A stretch of 64,000 nucleotides of DNA from Marispirochaeta aestuarii (GTDB lineage Bacteria; Spirochaetota; Spirochaetia; JC444; Marispirochaetaceae). A model generated the notes under the pieces. The model was given only the letters and a program-made list of their open reading frames with translations, was not told where the DNA came from and made no database searches. The stretch spans positions 62,001 to 126,000 of the forward strand of contig NZ_MWQY01000009.1 in NCBI RefSeq assembly GCF_002087085.1, given 5' to 3'. Below are positions 8,002 to 16,414 of the stretch, piece after piece (position 1 is the stretch's first letter; each line of letters opens with the position of its first letter). The position numbers and the translations under genes were made by a program.

Positions 8002-9770
8002 TTGAGTTTCGCTCCGAACCCGATCATGGGAAATCCTCCCACGGGAGAAAAGTAGTACTCCGCTTCAAAGAAAAGCGTCATTTTCGGCAGCCGGGGAAGA
8101 TCCGTGGGGACCTCGATTCCCAGGGCAGGTCCCGCAGCTCCGGAAAACATCAAATCCTTCATGCCCACATGAAGAAGAGCGGCCAGGTATGGCTTAATCG
8201 GAACATCAAAAGGGGCCGCCGGAAAGAGCAGGGTCTTCGCCGTTGCGGAGGGAATGGGTTTGAGGGGTTCAAAGTAATCGCCGCTGATTCCCGCGTAAAT
8301 ATTGAAGGAGAGAAAATCCTTAAGAGCATCAAAACCGGCTCCGGCCATGAACCAGGCGCCGCCCCCCACCTGGGCCGCCGTGTAGGGTTTACTGATCCAG
8401 GGACGTCGTCGCTTCTCCGTATCCGGCAGTCCCTCTTCCTTGATCCTGCGGAGGGTGGCCCGGTTGTCCGCCGCCGCGGAAAAGGGAGATGCTATCAGAT
8501 CATACAGAACAAAGGACCAGAAGGGAATCTGCCAGAGGGCAACACTGAGATCGTCCTCCATGTAGTCCGTTTCGCTGGCCCACATAATCAACCCGAGGGA
8601 GAGGGCCGACCCTGCGCTGAGGATTCCGGAGGTCACGAGATCATCCTGCAGGGCATACCCGAAACGCGGGGCCGCAGCCAGCATCATGGGCCAGGGCGGC
8701 GGGCCGTCTTCAACCCCGGGCAGAAACATGAAGGCCATCTGTCCGGCGGTGAGCAGGACATTCGTGGCGGCCCCCAGCCAGACCCTGTTCAGGGCCGGCT
8801 GTATTGCAGGATCCCGGGGATCAGGATAGAGCTCGAAAAGCTGGTTCGGTTCCCTGAATTCAGCTTCCAGGGGGATAAGATGCTCTCCCTCGAGCAACAG
8901 CTGAGTTCCGAGGCCGGGAAAAGCAGGATCCGTTACAAGGGGCGTACGGCCGAGAAAGACCTCGCCGGAATAGACAGCCGCGTTCCTGGGCCGGGAGGTA
9001 ATTACATTTGACCCTTCCACGGGGACCGGAGGTGCAAGGCCGTCGTTCCAGTCTCCGAAATCAAGGCCCGGAGAGACCTGTACGGGAATCAGGTATTCCC
9101 GCCCCTCTTCTATGTCGAGGAGATAGCTGACAAGATGGTAGGGTTGGTTTTCTCCTGCTCCCGGGAGAATATAGACGGAAACCTTCCGTTCGCCGTACAG
9201 CACATCCCGCCGGGGGATATCGTCCCCCACGGGAATTCCGTCCACTTCTATTCTGTAGGAGAATCCCCGGGTCTGATTATCAAAAACAAGACGGCCATAG
9301 CCGACATGAATCCCGGTAAACTCCCGGGCAGCCTGGGCTGTCGCCATGTCCATGGCGTCAAAGAGGTCGAAAAAACTCCCGGCCTCAACTGCTTCATGGG
9401 GGGTTTCGGTATCATTGGCGGAATCCCAGGAGAAGGTCTGAATCCTATACCCTCCCCCGGGCAGCACCTCCAGGGAACCGTATAGTGCGTAATCGATGAA
9501 CCCCTCCTTAAGATCCTCAAAGGCTGTTTCGGAATCCAGGGGAGAGGCCGAATCCATGGGCACGACCTTGTACCGATCAAGGAGCTGAAGGGTTAAAACC
9601 AGGGTTTCCCCTGCAGTCTCGGCAAGGCTGATAATTCCCGGATCCGCCGAGGAGGTGCTGAAAGAGTAAACCCCTACCCGCGTACGCGCCTGCTGGGCAT
9701 ACAGTAGAAACCCCGGGAAAAATAAAAGAAACAAAACGACTGCCGCTGCAAAACTCTTTTTCTGTTTCAC
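7998..9770 (-). CDS. Exported protein with TolB/FlgO-like N-terminus and outer-membrane-like C-terminus
   Basis: This 590-residue protein has a signal peptide (KKSFAAAVVLFLLFFPGFLLYAQ). Residues of about 30-160 (RVGVYSFSTS, GETLVLTLQLLDRYKVV, YALYGSLEVLPGGGY) resemble the TolB/CsgG/FlgO-like domain that many spirochaete envelope proteins carry. The middle has PEGA-like carbohydrate-binding-type stretches (YRIEVDGIPVGDDI, GEVFLGRTPLV). Several hydrophobic segments follow (NVLLTAGQMAFMFLPG, ILSAGSALSLGLIMWA). The C-terminus (EAEYYFSPVGGFPMIGFGAK) looks like strands of a beta barrel. It is upstream of and overlaps the lipoprotein gene. Function not known. Confidence 0.75.
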   Translation of the reverse strand: MKQKKSFAAAVVLFLLFFPGFLLYAQQARTRVGVYSFSTSSADPGIISLAETAGETLVLTLQLLDRYKVVPMDSASPLDSETAFEDLKEGFIDYALYGSLEVLPGGGYRIQTFSWDSANDTETPHEAVEAGSFFDLFDAMDMATAQAAREFTGIHVGYGRLVFDNQTRGFSYRIEVDGIPVGDDIPRRDVLYGERKVSVYILPGAGENQPYHLVSYLLDIEEGREYLIPVQVSPGLDFGDWNDGLAPPVPVEGSNVITSRPRNAAVYSGEVFLGRTPLVTDPAFPGLGTQLLLEGEHLIPLEAEFREPNQLFELYPDPRDPAIQPALNRVWLGAATNVLLTAGQMAFMFLPGVEDGPPPWPMMLAAAPRFGYALQDDLVTSGILSAGSALSLGLIMWASETDYMEDDLSVALWQIPFWSFVLYDLIASPFSAAADNRATLRRIKEEGLPDTEKRRRPWISKPYTAAQVGGGAWFMAGAGFDALKDFLSFNIYAGISGDYFEPLKPIPSATAKTLLFPAAPFDVPIKPYLAALLHVGMKDLMFSGAAGPALGIEVPTDLPRLPKMTLFFEAEYYFSPVGGFPMIGFGAKLK

Positions 9771-9871
9771 TTACTATCAATAGTAGTCGCTTTTTCTAGC
9801 TTTCTCAAGAAAAAGTATCATGGAAGAATCTATGGGCACATCTCCATTTAAGGTGCCCCTGTTAAGCATAA

Positions 9872-10066
9872 TCAGGCAAACTCGTCTATCTGATGTTCCC
9901 GCCGCATTTCTTCTTCACGTCTCCGGGCTTCCTCTTCCTCCTGCCGGATACGCTCCTCTTCCCGGATGCGTTCTTCCTCCCGAATACGTTCATTATCGGG
10001 AGCCTCCCTCCTGGGCGAAACAGGAGACGAAACAGGTGTCATGGGGCCAATTTCTTCGACACTCAC
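9872..10066 (-). CDS. Small charged coiled-coil protein
   Basis: The peptide is 64 residues from a GTG with a strong AGGAGG seven bases upstream. Residues 24-58 are a near-uninterrupted run of R, E, I and Q with a repeat unit RIREEE, which predicts a long single helix or coiled coil; the ends ([14 protein letters not shown] and HQIDEFA) are not low complexity. It is divergent from rlpA (50 bp gap) and sits ahead of the envelope-protein pair at 7273-9770. An inverted repeat GGGCAC/GTGCCC at 9834-9858 could end its transcript. The good ribosome binding site makes me think it is translated despite its composition. Confidence 0.6.
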   Translation of the reverse strand: MSVEEIGPMTPVSSPVSPRREAPDNERIREEERIREEERIRQEEEEARRREEEMRREHQIDEFA

Positions 10067-10116
10067 AGGCTGCCTCCTCTGGGATTTTTTCCCATTTCCT
10101 GTTAAATTTACTCACT

Positions 10117-10752
10117 ATGAAGAGTCCAGTCAAAGTTCTTGCCCTCCTTAGTTTCCTGATTGCCCTGTATTCCCTCCCGGGCTGGTCACAGGATCAGCTG
10201 TACAGGGAAAGCGGCGGTGCCTCCTGGTATGGTCCCGGCTTTCACGGGAGGATTACCGCAAGCGGAGAACGCTTCAATACCAACGACCTCACTGCAGCTC
10301 ACAAAACCCTGCCCTTCGGAACGCGGGTTCGGGTAACGAATACCGCCAACGGAAAAAGCGTCACAGTGCGTATCAACGATCGCGGACCTTTCGTTCAGGG
10401 AAGGATAATCGACCTGTCCAGGGCAGCGGCGGAACAGCTCGGCATGCTGGAGAGCGGTACGGCCCAGGTCCTGGTGGAAGAACTCGGGAGCCGGGGAGTC
10501 GCAGAAGCATCTCCCGCAGGAGAAAGGGCAAAACCCTCAGGCTCCGAAAAATCCGTTCAGGTGGCCTCCTTTGGAGACAGGAGCAATGCCGAAAGACTTG
10601 CATCACGCCTTGACGGGGCAGGTTTACAGGCGGAGATCCGCCAGGCTGGTAGTTTTTACCGGGTCATCGTTCCGGGCGTATCTGAAGAGAAGCTTGACGG
10701 AGTTCTGAAATCCCTTGACGAGCTCGGATTTTCCAATCCACTGGTTCGATAG
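10117..10752 (+). CDS. rlpA: RlpA-like septal ring lytic transglycosylase with SPOR domain
   Basis: This 211-residue secreted or periplasmic protein starts with a signal peptide ([20 protein letters not shown]). The double-psi beta-barrel domain ([51 protein letters not shown]) is typical of RlpA, which cleaves peptidoglycan strands lacking stem peptides. A C-terminal SPOR domain ([19 protein letters not shown] to LDELGF) directs such proteins to denuded glycans at division sites. I start at the ATG at 10117; an in-frame start further upstream would add a proline-rich, signal-less extension. The stop faces cheD, 23 bp away. Confidence 0.88.
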   Translation: MKSPVKVLALLSFLIALYSLPGWSQDQLYRESGGASWYGPGFHGRITASGERFNTNDLTAAHKTLPFGTRVRVTNTANGKSVTVRINDRGPFVQGRIIDLSRAAAEQLGMLESGTAQVLVEELGSRGVAEASPAGERAKPSGSEKSVQVASFGDRSNAERLASRLDGAGLQAEIRQAGSFYRVIVPGVSEEKLDGVLKSLDELGFSNPLVR

Positions 10753-10775
10753 AAGAAAACATCCCCTGCTCCGGA

Positions 10776-11360
10776 TTATTCCAGGAGGCTGCGAAAATCC
10801 CGCTCACCATGGAAACGGTAGTAGAGCCGTCCCGTGGCGGGAAAGAAATAGAGGCTGCGGCCGGTCTTACCTCCGGTATCCTCAAACACGACGGAGATCC
10901 TGTGCTGCCGGAGCAGGGATCGGGCCATGTCAATATTCCCCGCTCCCACGCGAAAGAAGTCTTTACCCGCCGGAGCCACTTCTGACCCTCCGATGAGATA
11001 TGCCGAGAGACTGGAAGCGGGTATCCCCTGATTTGTAAGAACCTTGAGCATCTGTTTGAAAGCGCAGGTCATGTACCTGAATTTACCCGGTTCTCCGGAA
11101 AGTCTTTCACAATCCTCGGGGCAGTCCTTACTGCAGTCCAGGTTCTTCAAGCGCCGCTGAGGCAACTGGGCGTGACAGATTGCCCCGATTCCCGCCTTGC
11201 GGTTAAAAAGGGCCACTGCGACACAGGATCCCAGAAGGGTCCAGACCCGGGGCCCCGGGCCGCCGGTATGAATGTATAATTCGCCGGGATAGAGGGATAT
11301 ATCCTCCGTCTCGCCGGGAGGTACTGTCTTGATTATGGATTCCTTCACTGTATCAAGCAT
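10776..11360 (-). CDS. cheD: Chemoreceptor glutamine deamidase CheD
   Basis: CheD deamidates specific Gln residues in methyl-accepting chemotaxis proteins and often couples to CheC/CheY. The catalytic Cys is in LLGSCVAVALFN and the His in GAICHAQLP; the family's YLIGGSEV and GAGNIDMARSLL follow. An unusual insertion, NLDCSKDCPEDCERLSG, adds three cysteines after the His motif. The protein is 194 residues from the ATG at 11360, with no obvious Shine-Dalgarno sequence. No other chemotaxis gene is nearby. Confidence 0.9.
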   Translation of the reverse strand: MLDTVKESIIKTVPPGETEDISLYPGELYIHTGGPGPRVWTLLGSCVAVALFNRKAGIGAICHAQLPQRRLKNLDCSKDCPEDCERLSGEPGKFRYMTCAFKQMLKVLTNQGIPASSLSAYLIGGSEVAPAGKDFFRVGAGNIDMARSLLRQHRISVVFEDTGGKTGRSLYFFPATGRLYYRFHGERDFRSLLE

Positions 11361-11497
11361 ATACAAAAAGAGGATTAAAATACAGACACACAGAAATTAA
11401 TCAAAAACTAATACTTTCCTGACATTCTACCTTCACACTCGGCCCATGAAGATCAGCCGAAAACTCCAGATTGAATCGATCATCATCCTGATGCAGC

Positions 11498-12127
11498 TTA
11501 TCGGCGACCGATCCCCGCGCTGAGGACACAGCCTGCTTCGGTCATACGTTCCTCAATAACGAATCCGGAACCTGCAATAAGATCGAAGGTCTCCCTGTTC
11601 AGGTGACAGTTTCCGCTGATCCGCCGCCAGAATGGCGTCAGGGAGTGCTGGACCGCCCGGGTAAGAGGGGAGCATCCGAGCACATGCTCGAGGAAGAGGA
11701 TTCTGCCCCCCGGTTTCAACACACGCTGTATTTCTGCGAGTCCCGCAGCCGGATCTTCCACGGAGCAGAACAGCAGGGTGAATACCACGGTATCGAAGGT
11801 TTTATCCTCAAAGGGGAGACGGGAGACATCTGCCTCCACCACCTCTGCTTTATACCTGAAGGCCCGCCTGAGAAGAAGTCGGCCGGGTTTATGATCGCTG
11901 AGAATCAGCGAAGAAAGCTGTGCTTGATTGTAGTATTTCAGGTTTGCCCCTGTTCCTGCACCGGTTTCCAGCACATCTCCCTCTGCCCGGGGAATAATCC
12001 TTCTTCGCAGTCGCGCGATTCCCGCCGCTTCCAGAGGGACCATGAAAAGGTCGTACAGGCGGCTGGAAAGAAGTCTGTTTGAACCGGGCGAAGACGGAAC
12101 CCGGGAACCGGTGTCGGTATCCTTCAT
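11498..12127 (-). CDS. Class I SAM-dependent methyltransferase
   Basis: Motif I (VLETGAGTGANLKYY), motif II (VEADVSRLPFEDKTFDTVVFTLLFCSVED) and the post-motif VLKPGGRILFLEHV place it in the UbiE/phospholipid-N-methyltransferase-like group. At 209 residues it is a single Rossmann domain. The substrate is unknown; close relatives include lipid and small-molecule methylases. A TATAGT hexamer lies 9 bases ahead of the ATG with no Shine-Dalgarno sequence, suggesting a very short leader. Confidence 0.85.
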   Translation of the reverse strand: MKDTDTGSRVPSSPGSNRLLSSRLYDLFMVPLEAAGIARLRRRIIPRAEGDVLETGAGTGANLKYYNQAQLSSLILSDHKPGRLLLRRAFRYKAEVVEADVSRLPFEDKTFDTVVFTLLFCSVEDPAAGLAEIQRVLKPGGRILFLEHVLGCSPLTRAVQHSLTPFWRRISGNCHLNRETFDLIAGSGFVIEERMTEAGCVLSAGIGRR

Positions 12128-12242
12128 AAGAGTTAAAGTACTATATTCGCAGGCAAAAATGTAGCAGCCTGGCGCAAAATATCCTGCCCCGGAGATGTCA
12201 TCCCTTCCGGCATAATCCGGATGCAGACGGCATCAAAGCGCC

Positions 12243-12548
12243 TTACAGACTCAGTATGATATAGGCGGAGGCAATGGAGCTGAGGACAGGAATGATAAGT
12301 CCTCCCCGCACCCAGGCGACAAGGGCAGCCGCAGCGACTCCCGCGATACCGGCGACGGGACGCTCCGGAAAGGACAACAGCACTGCGGGAAAAATCAGAG
12401 CCCCCAGCGCGGCGACGGGCATTACCGCAAGAAGCCGGCGGAGAAATCCGGGTATATTTTCCGGAAAACCGACAAGGAAGGGGATCGCCCGGGGAAGATA
12501 GGTTGCCAGAGCGGCGCCGGCTATAATCATCACAATATCGCTTCTCAC
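12243..12548 (-). CDS. azlD: AzlD-family branched-chain amino acid transport subunit
   Basis: The protein is about 101 residues, with GAALATYLPRAIPFLVG, RLLAVMPVAALGALIFPAVLL and a hydrophobic C-terminus; four membrane segments are expected. AzlD pairs with AzlC to form a branched-chain amino acid or azaleucine exporter. I chose a GTG at 12548 that overlaps the azlC stop (GTGA), the usual coupling for this pair; the ATG at 12530 is an alternative. The length is as expected. Confidence 0.85.
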   Translation of the reverse strand: MRSDIVMIIAGAALATYLPRAIPFLVGFPENIPGFLRRLLAVMPVAALGALIFPAVLLSFPERPVAGIAGVAAAALVAWVRGGLIIPVLSSIASAYIILSL

Positions 12549-13261
12549 AGGGCCTCCCGGTACTCCGGCGATGGGGGAATATAGAAAGCACCGAAAAGAG
12601 CCGCCGCAATCAGGGCCACGACGAAGGACCAGCCGATGGAGAGACCGGCTCCGTATACCATTACGCAGTTGATTGCTGCGGCCAGTCCGGCTACCACCAG
12701 GTTCCTGCTTTCCCGCTTGACCTCCGGGACAAGAAGGGCTGCAAAGAGGGCATATAAGGTTCCCCCCACCGCCGCCTGAACAGGCCCGGGCAGTACCGCA
12801 CCGAAGAGATACCCGGTGACAGTCCCGGAAATCCACCCGGCGTAGGAAACAGCTTCGAGTCCGGCCATAAACCGGGGTTCAAGGTAAGACTCACGGAGAG
12901 AGGCAACCGCAAAAACCTCGTCGGTATTACCGAAAGCCGCAAGACCGCGCAGCAGAAGACCGCAGCGCAGTTTGGGACGCAGGGAGGCGCTCATCAGGAG
13001 GTAGCGCAGGTTGACAAGAAGCACACCGGTAATAATCTCATAGAGGGCCGACCCGGTTAAGGTTAAATTAAGGGCCAGAAACTGGGAGGCCCCCGCGAAG
13101 TTGGTCATGGAAAAAAGAAGAACAGCGGGAAAATCCAGGCCTCCGTTGCGGGCAAGAAGACCGAAGGCGACAGCCGCCGGAAAGTAGCCGATAAAAATCG
13201 GCACTCCCTGGAGCAGCCCCTGTCTGAAAGATGATTGACGCATTATGTTGTCCACCGGCAT
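12545..13261 (-). CDS. azlC: AzlC-family branched-chain amino acid permease
   Basis: This 238-residue membrane protein has the family core GVPIFIGYFPAAVAFGLLA, MTNFAGASQFLALNL and LVNLRYLLMSASL, with later helices rich in Gly and Ala. It is the large subunit of the AzlCD exporter in the inner membrane. The start could be 13261 or the internal ATG at 13243; neither has a strong ribosome site. It is divergent from the thioredoxin-like gene. Confidence 0.9.
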   Translation of the reverse strand: MPVDNIMRQSSFRQGLLQGVPIFIGYFPAAVAFGLLARNGGLDFPAVLLFSMTNFAGASQFLALNLTLTGSALYEIITGVLLVNLRYLLMSASLRPKLRCGLLLRGLAAFGNTDEVFAVASLRESYLEPRFMAGLEAVSYAGWISGTVTGYLFGAVLPGPVQAAVGGTLYALFAALLVPEVKRESRNLVVAGLAAAINCVMVYGAGLSIGWSFVVALIAAALFGAFYIPPSPEYREAL

Positions 13262-13286
13262 GGGCTACACGTTACAGATATCCAGC

Positions 13287-13315
13287 TTGCCGTGTCAATC
13301 TGATTGAGGTATAGT
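13287..13315 (+). promoter_or_regulatory. Promoter giving a near-leaderless thioredoxin-like mRNA
   Basis: TTGCCG (13287-13292), a 17-bp spacer and TATAGT (13310-13315). Transcription would begin about 13321-13323, at most a few bases before the start codon at 13327, so no Shine-Dalgarno sequence would be transcribed. Confidence 0.45.
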
Positions 13316-13326
13316 CTTCCTTGAAT

Positions 13327-13653
13327 ATGATTAGCCTGAAGAATCTTGAAGAAGCTGAACGACTGATCAGCGAAAACCCCATGGCCCTGCTCTATCTCAG
13401 CAGGCCGGACTGCGGTGTCTGCACGGCGATCAGGCCCAAGGTGGAAGGACTTCTGAAGGAATACCCACGGATCAGAGCCGGGTACGTCGATCTTGATCAG
13501 ATCCCCGAAGCGGCGGGAAGATTCTCCGTTTATACCATCCCCGCTATCCTGGTCTACGCCGAAGGGAAGGAGACCGTCCGGGAGGCCCGTTACATTAGCC
13601 TGGACGATCTGGAGACCAGGATCGCCCGGCCCTACAGGTTCCTGTTTTCCTAG
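13327..13653 (+). CDS. Thioredoxin-like protein
   Basis: This cytosolic protein of about 108 residues has the redox motif CGVC in LYLSRPDCGVCTAIRP, then VDLDQIPEAAGRFSVYTIPAILVY, which contains the cis-Pro (TIPA) of thioredoxin folds. It probably handles thiol-disulfide exchange. TTG at 13321 is an alternative start; I prefer the ATG because the promoter would make the TTG the first transcribed codon. The stop faces the convergent gene at 13663 by 9 bp. Confidence 0.85.
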   Translation: MISLKNLEEAERLISENPMALLYLSRPDCGVCTAIRPKVEGLLKEYPRIRAGYVDLDQIPEAAGRFSVYTIPAILVYAEGKETVREARYISLDDLETRIARPYRFLFS

Positions 13654-13662
13654 AAGCCGGCA

Positions 13663-14844
13663 TCAGGGTACACCGGCACCCTGCTTCCCCTCTTCCCGGT
13701 GAAGTCCCTGGTATACATCGGTTCTGTCCACATAGACGCTTACACTGCAGGAGTTCGTGTAACGGGATTCAATGCTCAGACGAAGGGAGCTGAGGCCGAT
13801 CTCTGTTTCAATGGAAGAATCCGGCTTTGCGGTATCCAGGGAGAAACTGTGTTCTTCTCCTTCGTAGCTGTACACAACATTGAGAGTCCCCCTGGATTCG
13901 CTGAATCGCGCCTCCCCGGAAACAGCTGCCGCAACGGAATTTCCCTTTCTGTCCGTAAAGGAAAGATCATCCCTGAAACTCATTTCATTTTTCCCGTCGG
14001 AATAGAGGGTTTCGCTCAGACGGAACAGCTGCTGCAGATCGTAGAGGATGGAATTGAAATGACGCTCGTTGGCCCGCAGGACGGAACGACCTCCGGGACT
14101 CACCTGAACCTTTGCAGACCAGTTGTGAAAGCTTATCTCCGGAAGCCTGACGACACCGAAGTCTCCACCGAGATCTGTCTCCACCACGTGGGTCCCCGGA
14201 CTGATGCCGGTAATTGCAAAGGGGACCCTTGAGTCACCGGTGGTATAACCGATAAAGTCCCCGTCCACTCGTATCTCCGCGTCCACGAGATTGGAATAGA
14301 GCAGGATCTCCCCGGGTTTTTCATCCTGGAAAGACAAGATTGAACGACCGCTGTCAGGGTCGGTAAAACTGATCCTTCCCCCGTTGATGGCTGCCACCGA
14401 CTTTTCGGCGAGGCGATGAAGAGTATTCTCCGTGGCCCCCCGCTCCGAGACCGCCCGTACCGAGCCGGATTCCACATCGGTTATGGTCAGGGAAAAGAGT
14501 ACGTCCCCGCCCATGAAAACATAACTTCCGTGAATCAGAACATCGGCCCCCACCAGGCGTCCGATCTGAACCGACTTCTCCTCCCTGGTAAGACCGGTCA
14601 GGGCCAGTCGTTGCTCCTCCAGCACATCATCAATGCTGCTGCGGTTTACAAGGACAATACCCGGTGCGCGGGAAAGGTCAAAGAGCAGCAGGCCCTCGAC
14701 GATACCCGCCAGGTAATCGTAGCGGGGATCCCCGCCGGCGTTTTCTATTCCCGACAGCGCAACAGCACTCTCGCTCCATGCGGAGAAAACCGGCATGGCG
14801 GCAATCAGGAGCAGCAGAAGGAGGACAGAAGATATTCTTTTCAC
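13663..14844 (-). CDS. Exported CsgG/TolB-like protein with PEGA-like domain
   Basis: The protein is 393 residues. A signal peptide (MKRISSVLLLLLLIAAMPVFSA) is followed by a CsgG/FlgO-type domain: YDYLAGIVEGLLLFDLSRAPGIVLVNRSSIDDVLEEQ, GRLVGADVLIHGSYV, TITDVESG. A PEGA-like unit follows (ILLYSNLVDAEIRVDGDFIGYTTGDSRVPFAITGISPGTHVVE), then an unassigned beta-rich C-terminus. It probably sits at the periplasmic face of the envelope. It resembles the first part of the product of 7998-9770, suggesting a small family in this genome. Confidence 0.75.
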   Translation of the reverse strand: MKRISSVLLLLLLIAAMPVFSAWSESAVALSGIENAGGDPRYDYLAGIVEGLLLFDLSRAPGIVLVNRSSIDDVLEEQRLALTGLTREEKSVQIGRLVGADVLIHGSYVFMGGDVLFSLTITDVESGSVRAVSERGATENTLHRLAEKSVAAINGGRISFTDPDSGRSILSFQDEKPGEILLYSNLVDAEIRVDGDFIGYTTGDSRVPFAITGISPGTHVVETDLGGDFGVVRLPEISFHNWSAKVQVSPGGRSVLRANERHFNSILYDLQQLFRLSETLYSDGKNEMSFRDDLSFTDRKGNSVAAAVSGEARFSESRGTLNVVYSYEGEEHSFSLDTAKPDSSIETEIGLSSLRLSIESRYTNSCSVSVYVDRTDVYQGLHREEGKQGAGVP

Positions 14845-14910
14845 GTAAAAACCTCACTTTTACATGAATCAGCTTAGCCGGAAATCGAGCCTTTAGCAAT
14901 AATTCTTTGC

Positions 14911-14939
14911 TTGACAGGGTGAAGGGGCGATTCTATGGT
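14911..14939 (+). promoter_or_regulatory. Promoter of the FAD oxidoreductase operon
   Basis: A perfect TTGACA (14911-14916), 17 bp, then TATGGT (14934-14939). The predicted transcription start falls on the ATG at 14945, implying a leaderless mRNA. Confidence 0.5.
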
Positions 14940-14944
14940 TGAAT

Positions 14945-16414
14945 ATGATGAAAAGATACGATGTCGTCGTTATCGGCGCAGGCGTCAGCGGCGCTGCCAT
15001 TGCCAGGCGGCTTTCGGCCTACCGGCTTTCCATTGCCCTTCTGGAGAAGGAGATCGATGTGAGCTTCGGGGTCTCCAAGGCCAATTCCGGAGTGATTCAC
15101 GGTGGATTCCACCACTCGCCGGATCTGCTGAAATCGAGGCTCGAGATTCAGGGAAACCTGATGTATGACAAGCTGCAGCGGGAACTCCACTTTCCCTTCC
15201 GACGCTGCGGTATACTGGTTGCCGCCTTTTCCACTGAAGAGATGCGTATTGTTCAGGAGCTCTACAATCGGGGCGTTGCCAATGGAGCGATCGGCATAGA
15301 ACTGTGCAACGGCGACAGGATGCATATGCTGGAACCCAAACTGAATTCCGATGTGATGGGAGGACTTTTCGCCCCCGGCGGCGGAATCGTGGAACCCTAC
15401 CGTCTGGTATTCAGCCTGGTTGAATCAGCAGTCCTGAACGGAGTGGATCTTCATACGAATTTCGATGTGGCGGGAGTAGAAAAATCAGGAAAAACCGGAT
15501 CCGAAGACCGGGAATATGTTCTGCACGGTTCTGATGGACAAAGCATCAGGGGCCGATGGGTAATCAATGCCGCCGGACTCTTTGCCGACCGGATCTCCGG
15601 ACTTTTCGGTGCCGAGGACTTCCGCATACATCCCCGCAAAGGGGAGGAGTTTCTGCTGGACCGGGAGGCCTCGGCCCATACCGGCAGGGTGATTTTTCCG
15701 GTTCCGAATCCGGTTTCCAAGGGCATGCTGGTCATTCCCACAGTGGAAGGCACAACCATGATAGGACCCACCGCCCTAGAAACCGACGACAAGGAAGATC
15801 TTGCTACCAGCAGCGAGAATTTTGAAAAGGTCTTTTACTCAGCCCGAAGGCTGATCCCCTCCGTGTCAGAGCGGGACATCATTACCTCCTTTGCAGGCCT
15901 GCGGCCCTCCCTGGAGGACGGAGATTTTTATATCGCCCGTTCCGAAAAGGCGGAAAGATTCGTTCAGGTTGCGGGAATCCAGTCTCCCGGACTGACCGCG
16001 GCCCCGGCAATCGCAGAATATGTCAAAGACCTGCTGAAGCAGGGGGGACTCGAGCTGACTGAAGATCCGGATTATCAGGGAGAAATTCCCGCAGTCCCCA
16101 GATTCCGCAGCATGAGCCTTCATGAGCAGGACGCCGCCGTAAAGGCGGATCCCGCCTATGGAAATATAATCTGCCGCTGCGAAAACGTAAGCGAGGCGGA
16201 GGTCGTTGCAGCCATCCGACGGGGTCATACCAGCCTGGACGGCATAAAATTCTACACCCGCGCCGGAATGGGCCGATGCCAGGGAGGCTTCTGCAGCTAT
16301 AAAATCCTGCAGATTCTCAGAAGGGAAACAGGTCTGCCCTGGGAGAAGATAACAAAACGGGGGAGGAAGAGCTGGATTGTCCGGGAGCGGATCAGTCCCG
16401 CGAAAACATCATGA
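14945..16414 (+). CDS. FAD-dependent dehydrogenase with C-terminal BFD-like [2Fe-2S] domain (GlpA-like)
   Basis: The protein is about 489 residues. The N-terminal FAD site is VVVIGAGVSGAAIARRL, followed by a DAO-type fold with SGVIHGGFHH, APGGGIVEPYRL, WVINAAGLFADRIS and SFAGLRPS. Residues of about 395-455 (NIICRCENVSEAEVVAAI, GMGRCQGGFCS) form the CxC...CxxxxC iron-sulfur BFD-like domain seen at the end of GlpA, the anaerobic glycerol-3-phosphate dehydrogenase large subunit. It overlaps the next gene by ATGA. The three-gene set resembles an anaerobic alternative to GlpABC, but the substrate (glycerol-3-phosphate or another 2-hydroxyacid) is inferred. I start at the ATG at 14945; TTG 14939 is possible. 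Confidence 0.85.
   Translation: MMKRYDVVVIGAGVSGAAIARRLSAYRLSIALLEKEIDVSFGVSKANSGVIHGGFHHSPDLLKSRLEIQGNLMYDKLQRELHFPFRRCGILVAAFSTEEMRIVQELYNRGVANGAIGIELCNGDRMHMLEPKLNSDVMGGLFAPGGGIVEPYRLVFSLVESAVLNGVDLHTNFDVAGVEKSGKTGSEDREYVLHGSDGQSIRGRWVINAAGLFADRISGLFGAEDFRIHPRKGEEFLLDREASAHTGRVIFPVPNPVSKGMLVIPTVEGTTMIGPTALETDDKEDLATSSENFEKVFYSARRLIPSVSERDIITSFAGLRPSLEDGDFYIARSEKAERFVQVAGIQSPGLTAAPAIAEYVKDLLKQGGLELTEDPDYQGEIPAVPRFRSMSLHEQDAAVKADPAYGNIICRCENVSEAEVVAAIRRGHTSLDGIKFYTRAGMGRCQGGFCSYKILQILRRETGLPWEKITKRGRKSWIVRERISPAKTS

Noticed and set aside
9820-10116. An upstream ATG that would extend RlpA by about 99 residues.
   Set aside because: The extension is antisense to the small coiled-coil gene, is proline-rich and would bury the clear signal peptide beginning at 10117.
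11446-11523. A 25-codon plus-strand frame beginning MKISRKLQIE between cheD and the methyltransferase gene.
   Set aside because: It runs into the 3' end of the methyltransferase gene on the other strand, has no ribosome site and cannot be told from chance.
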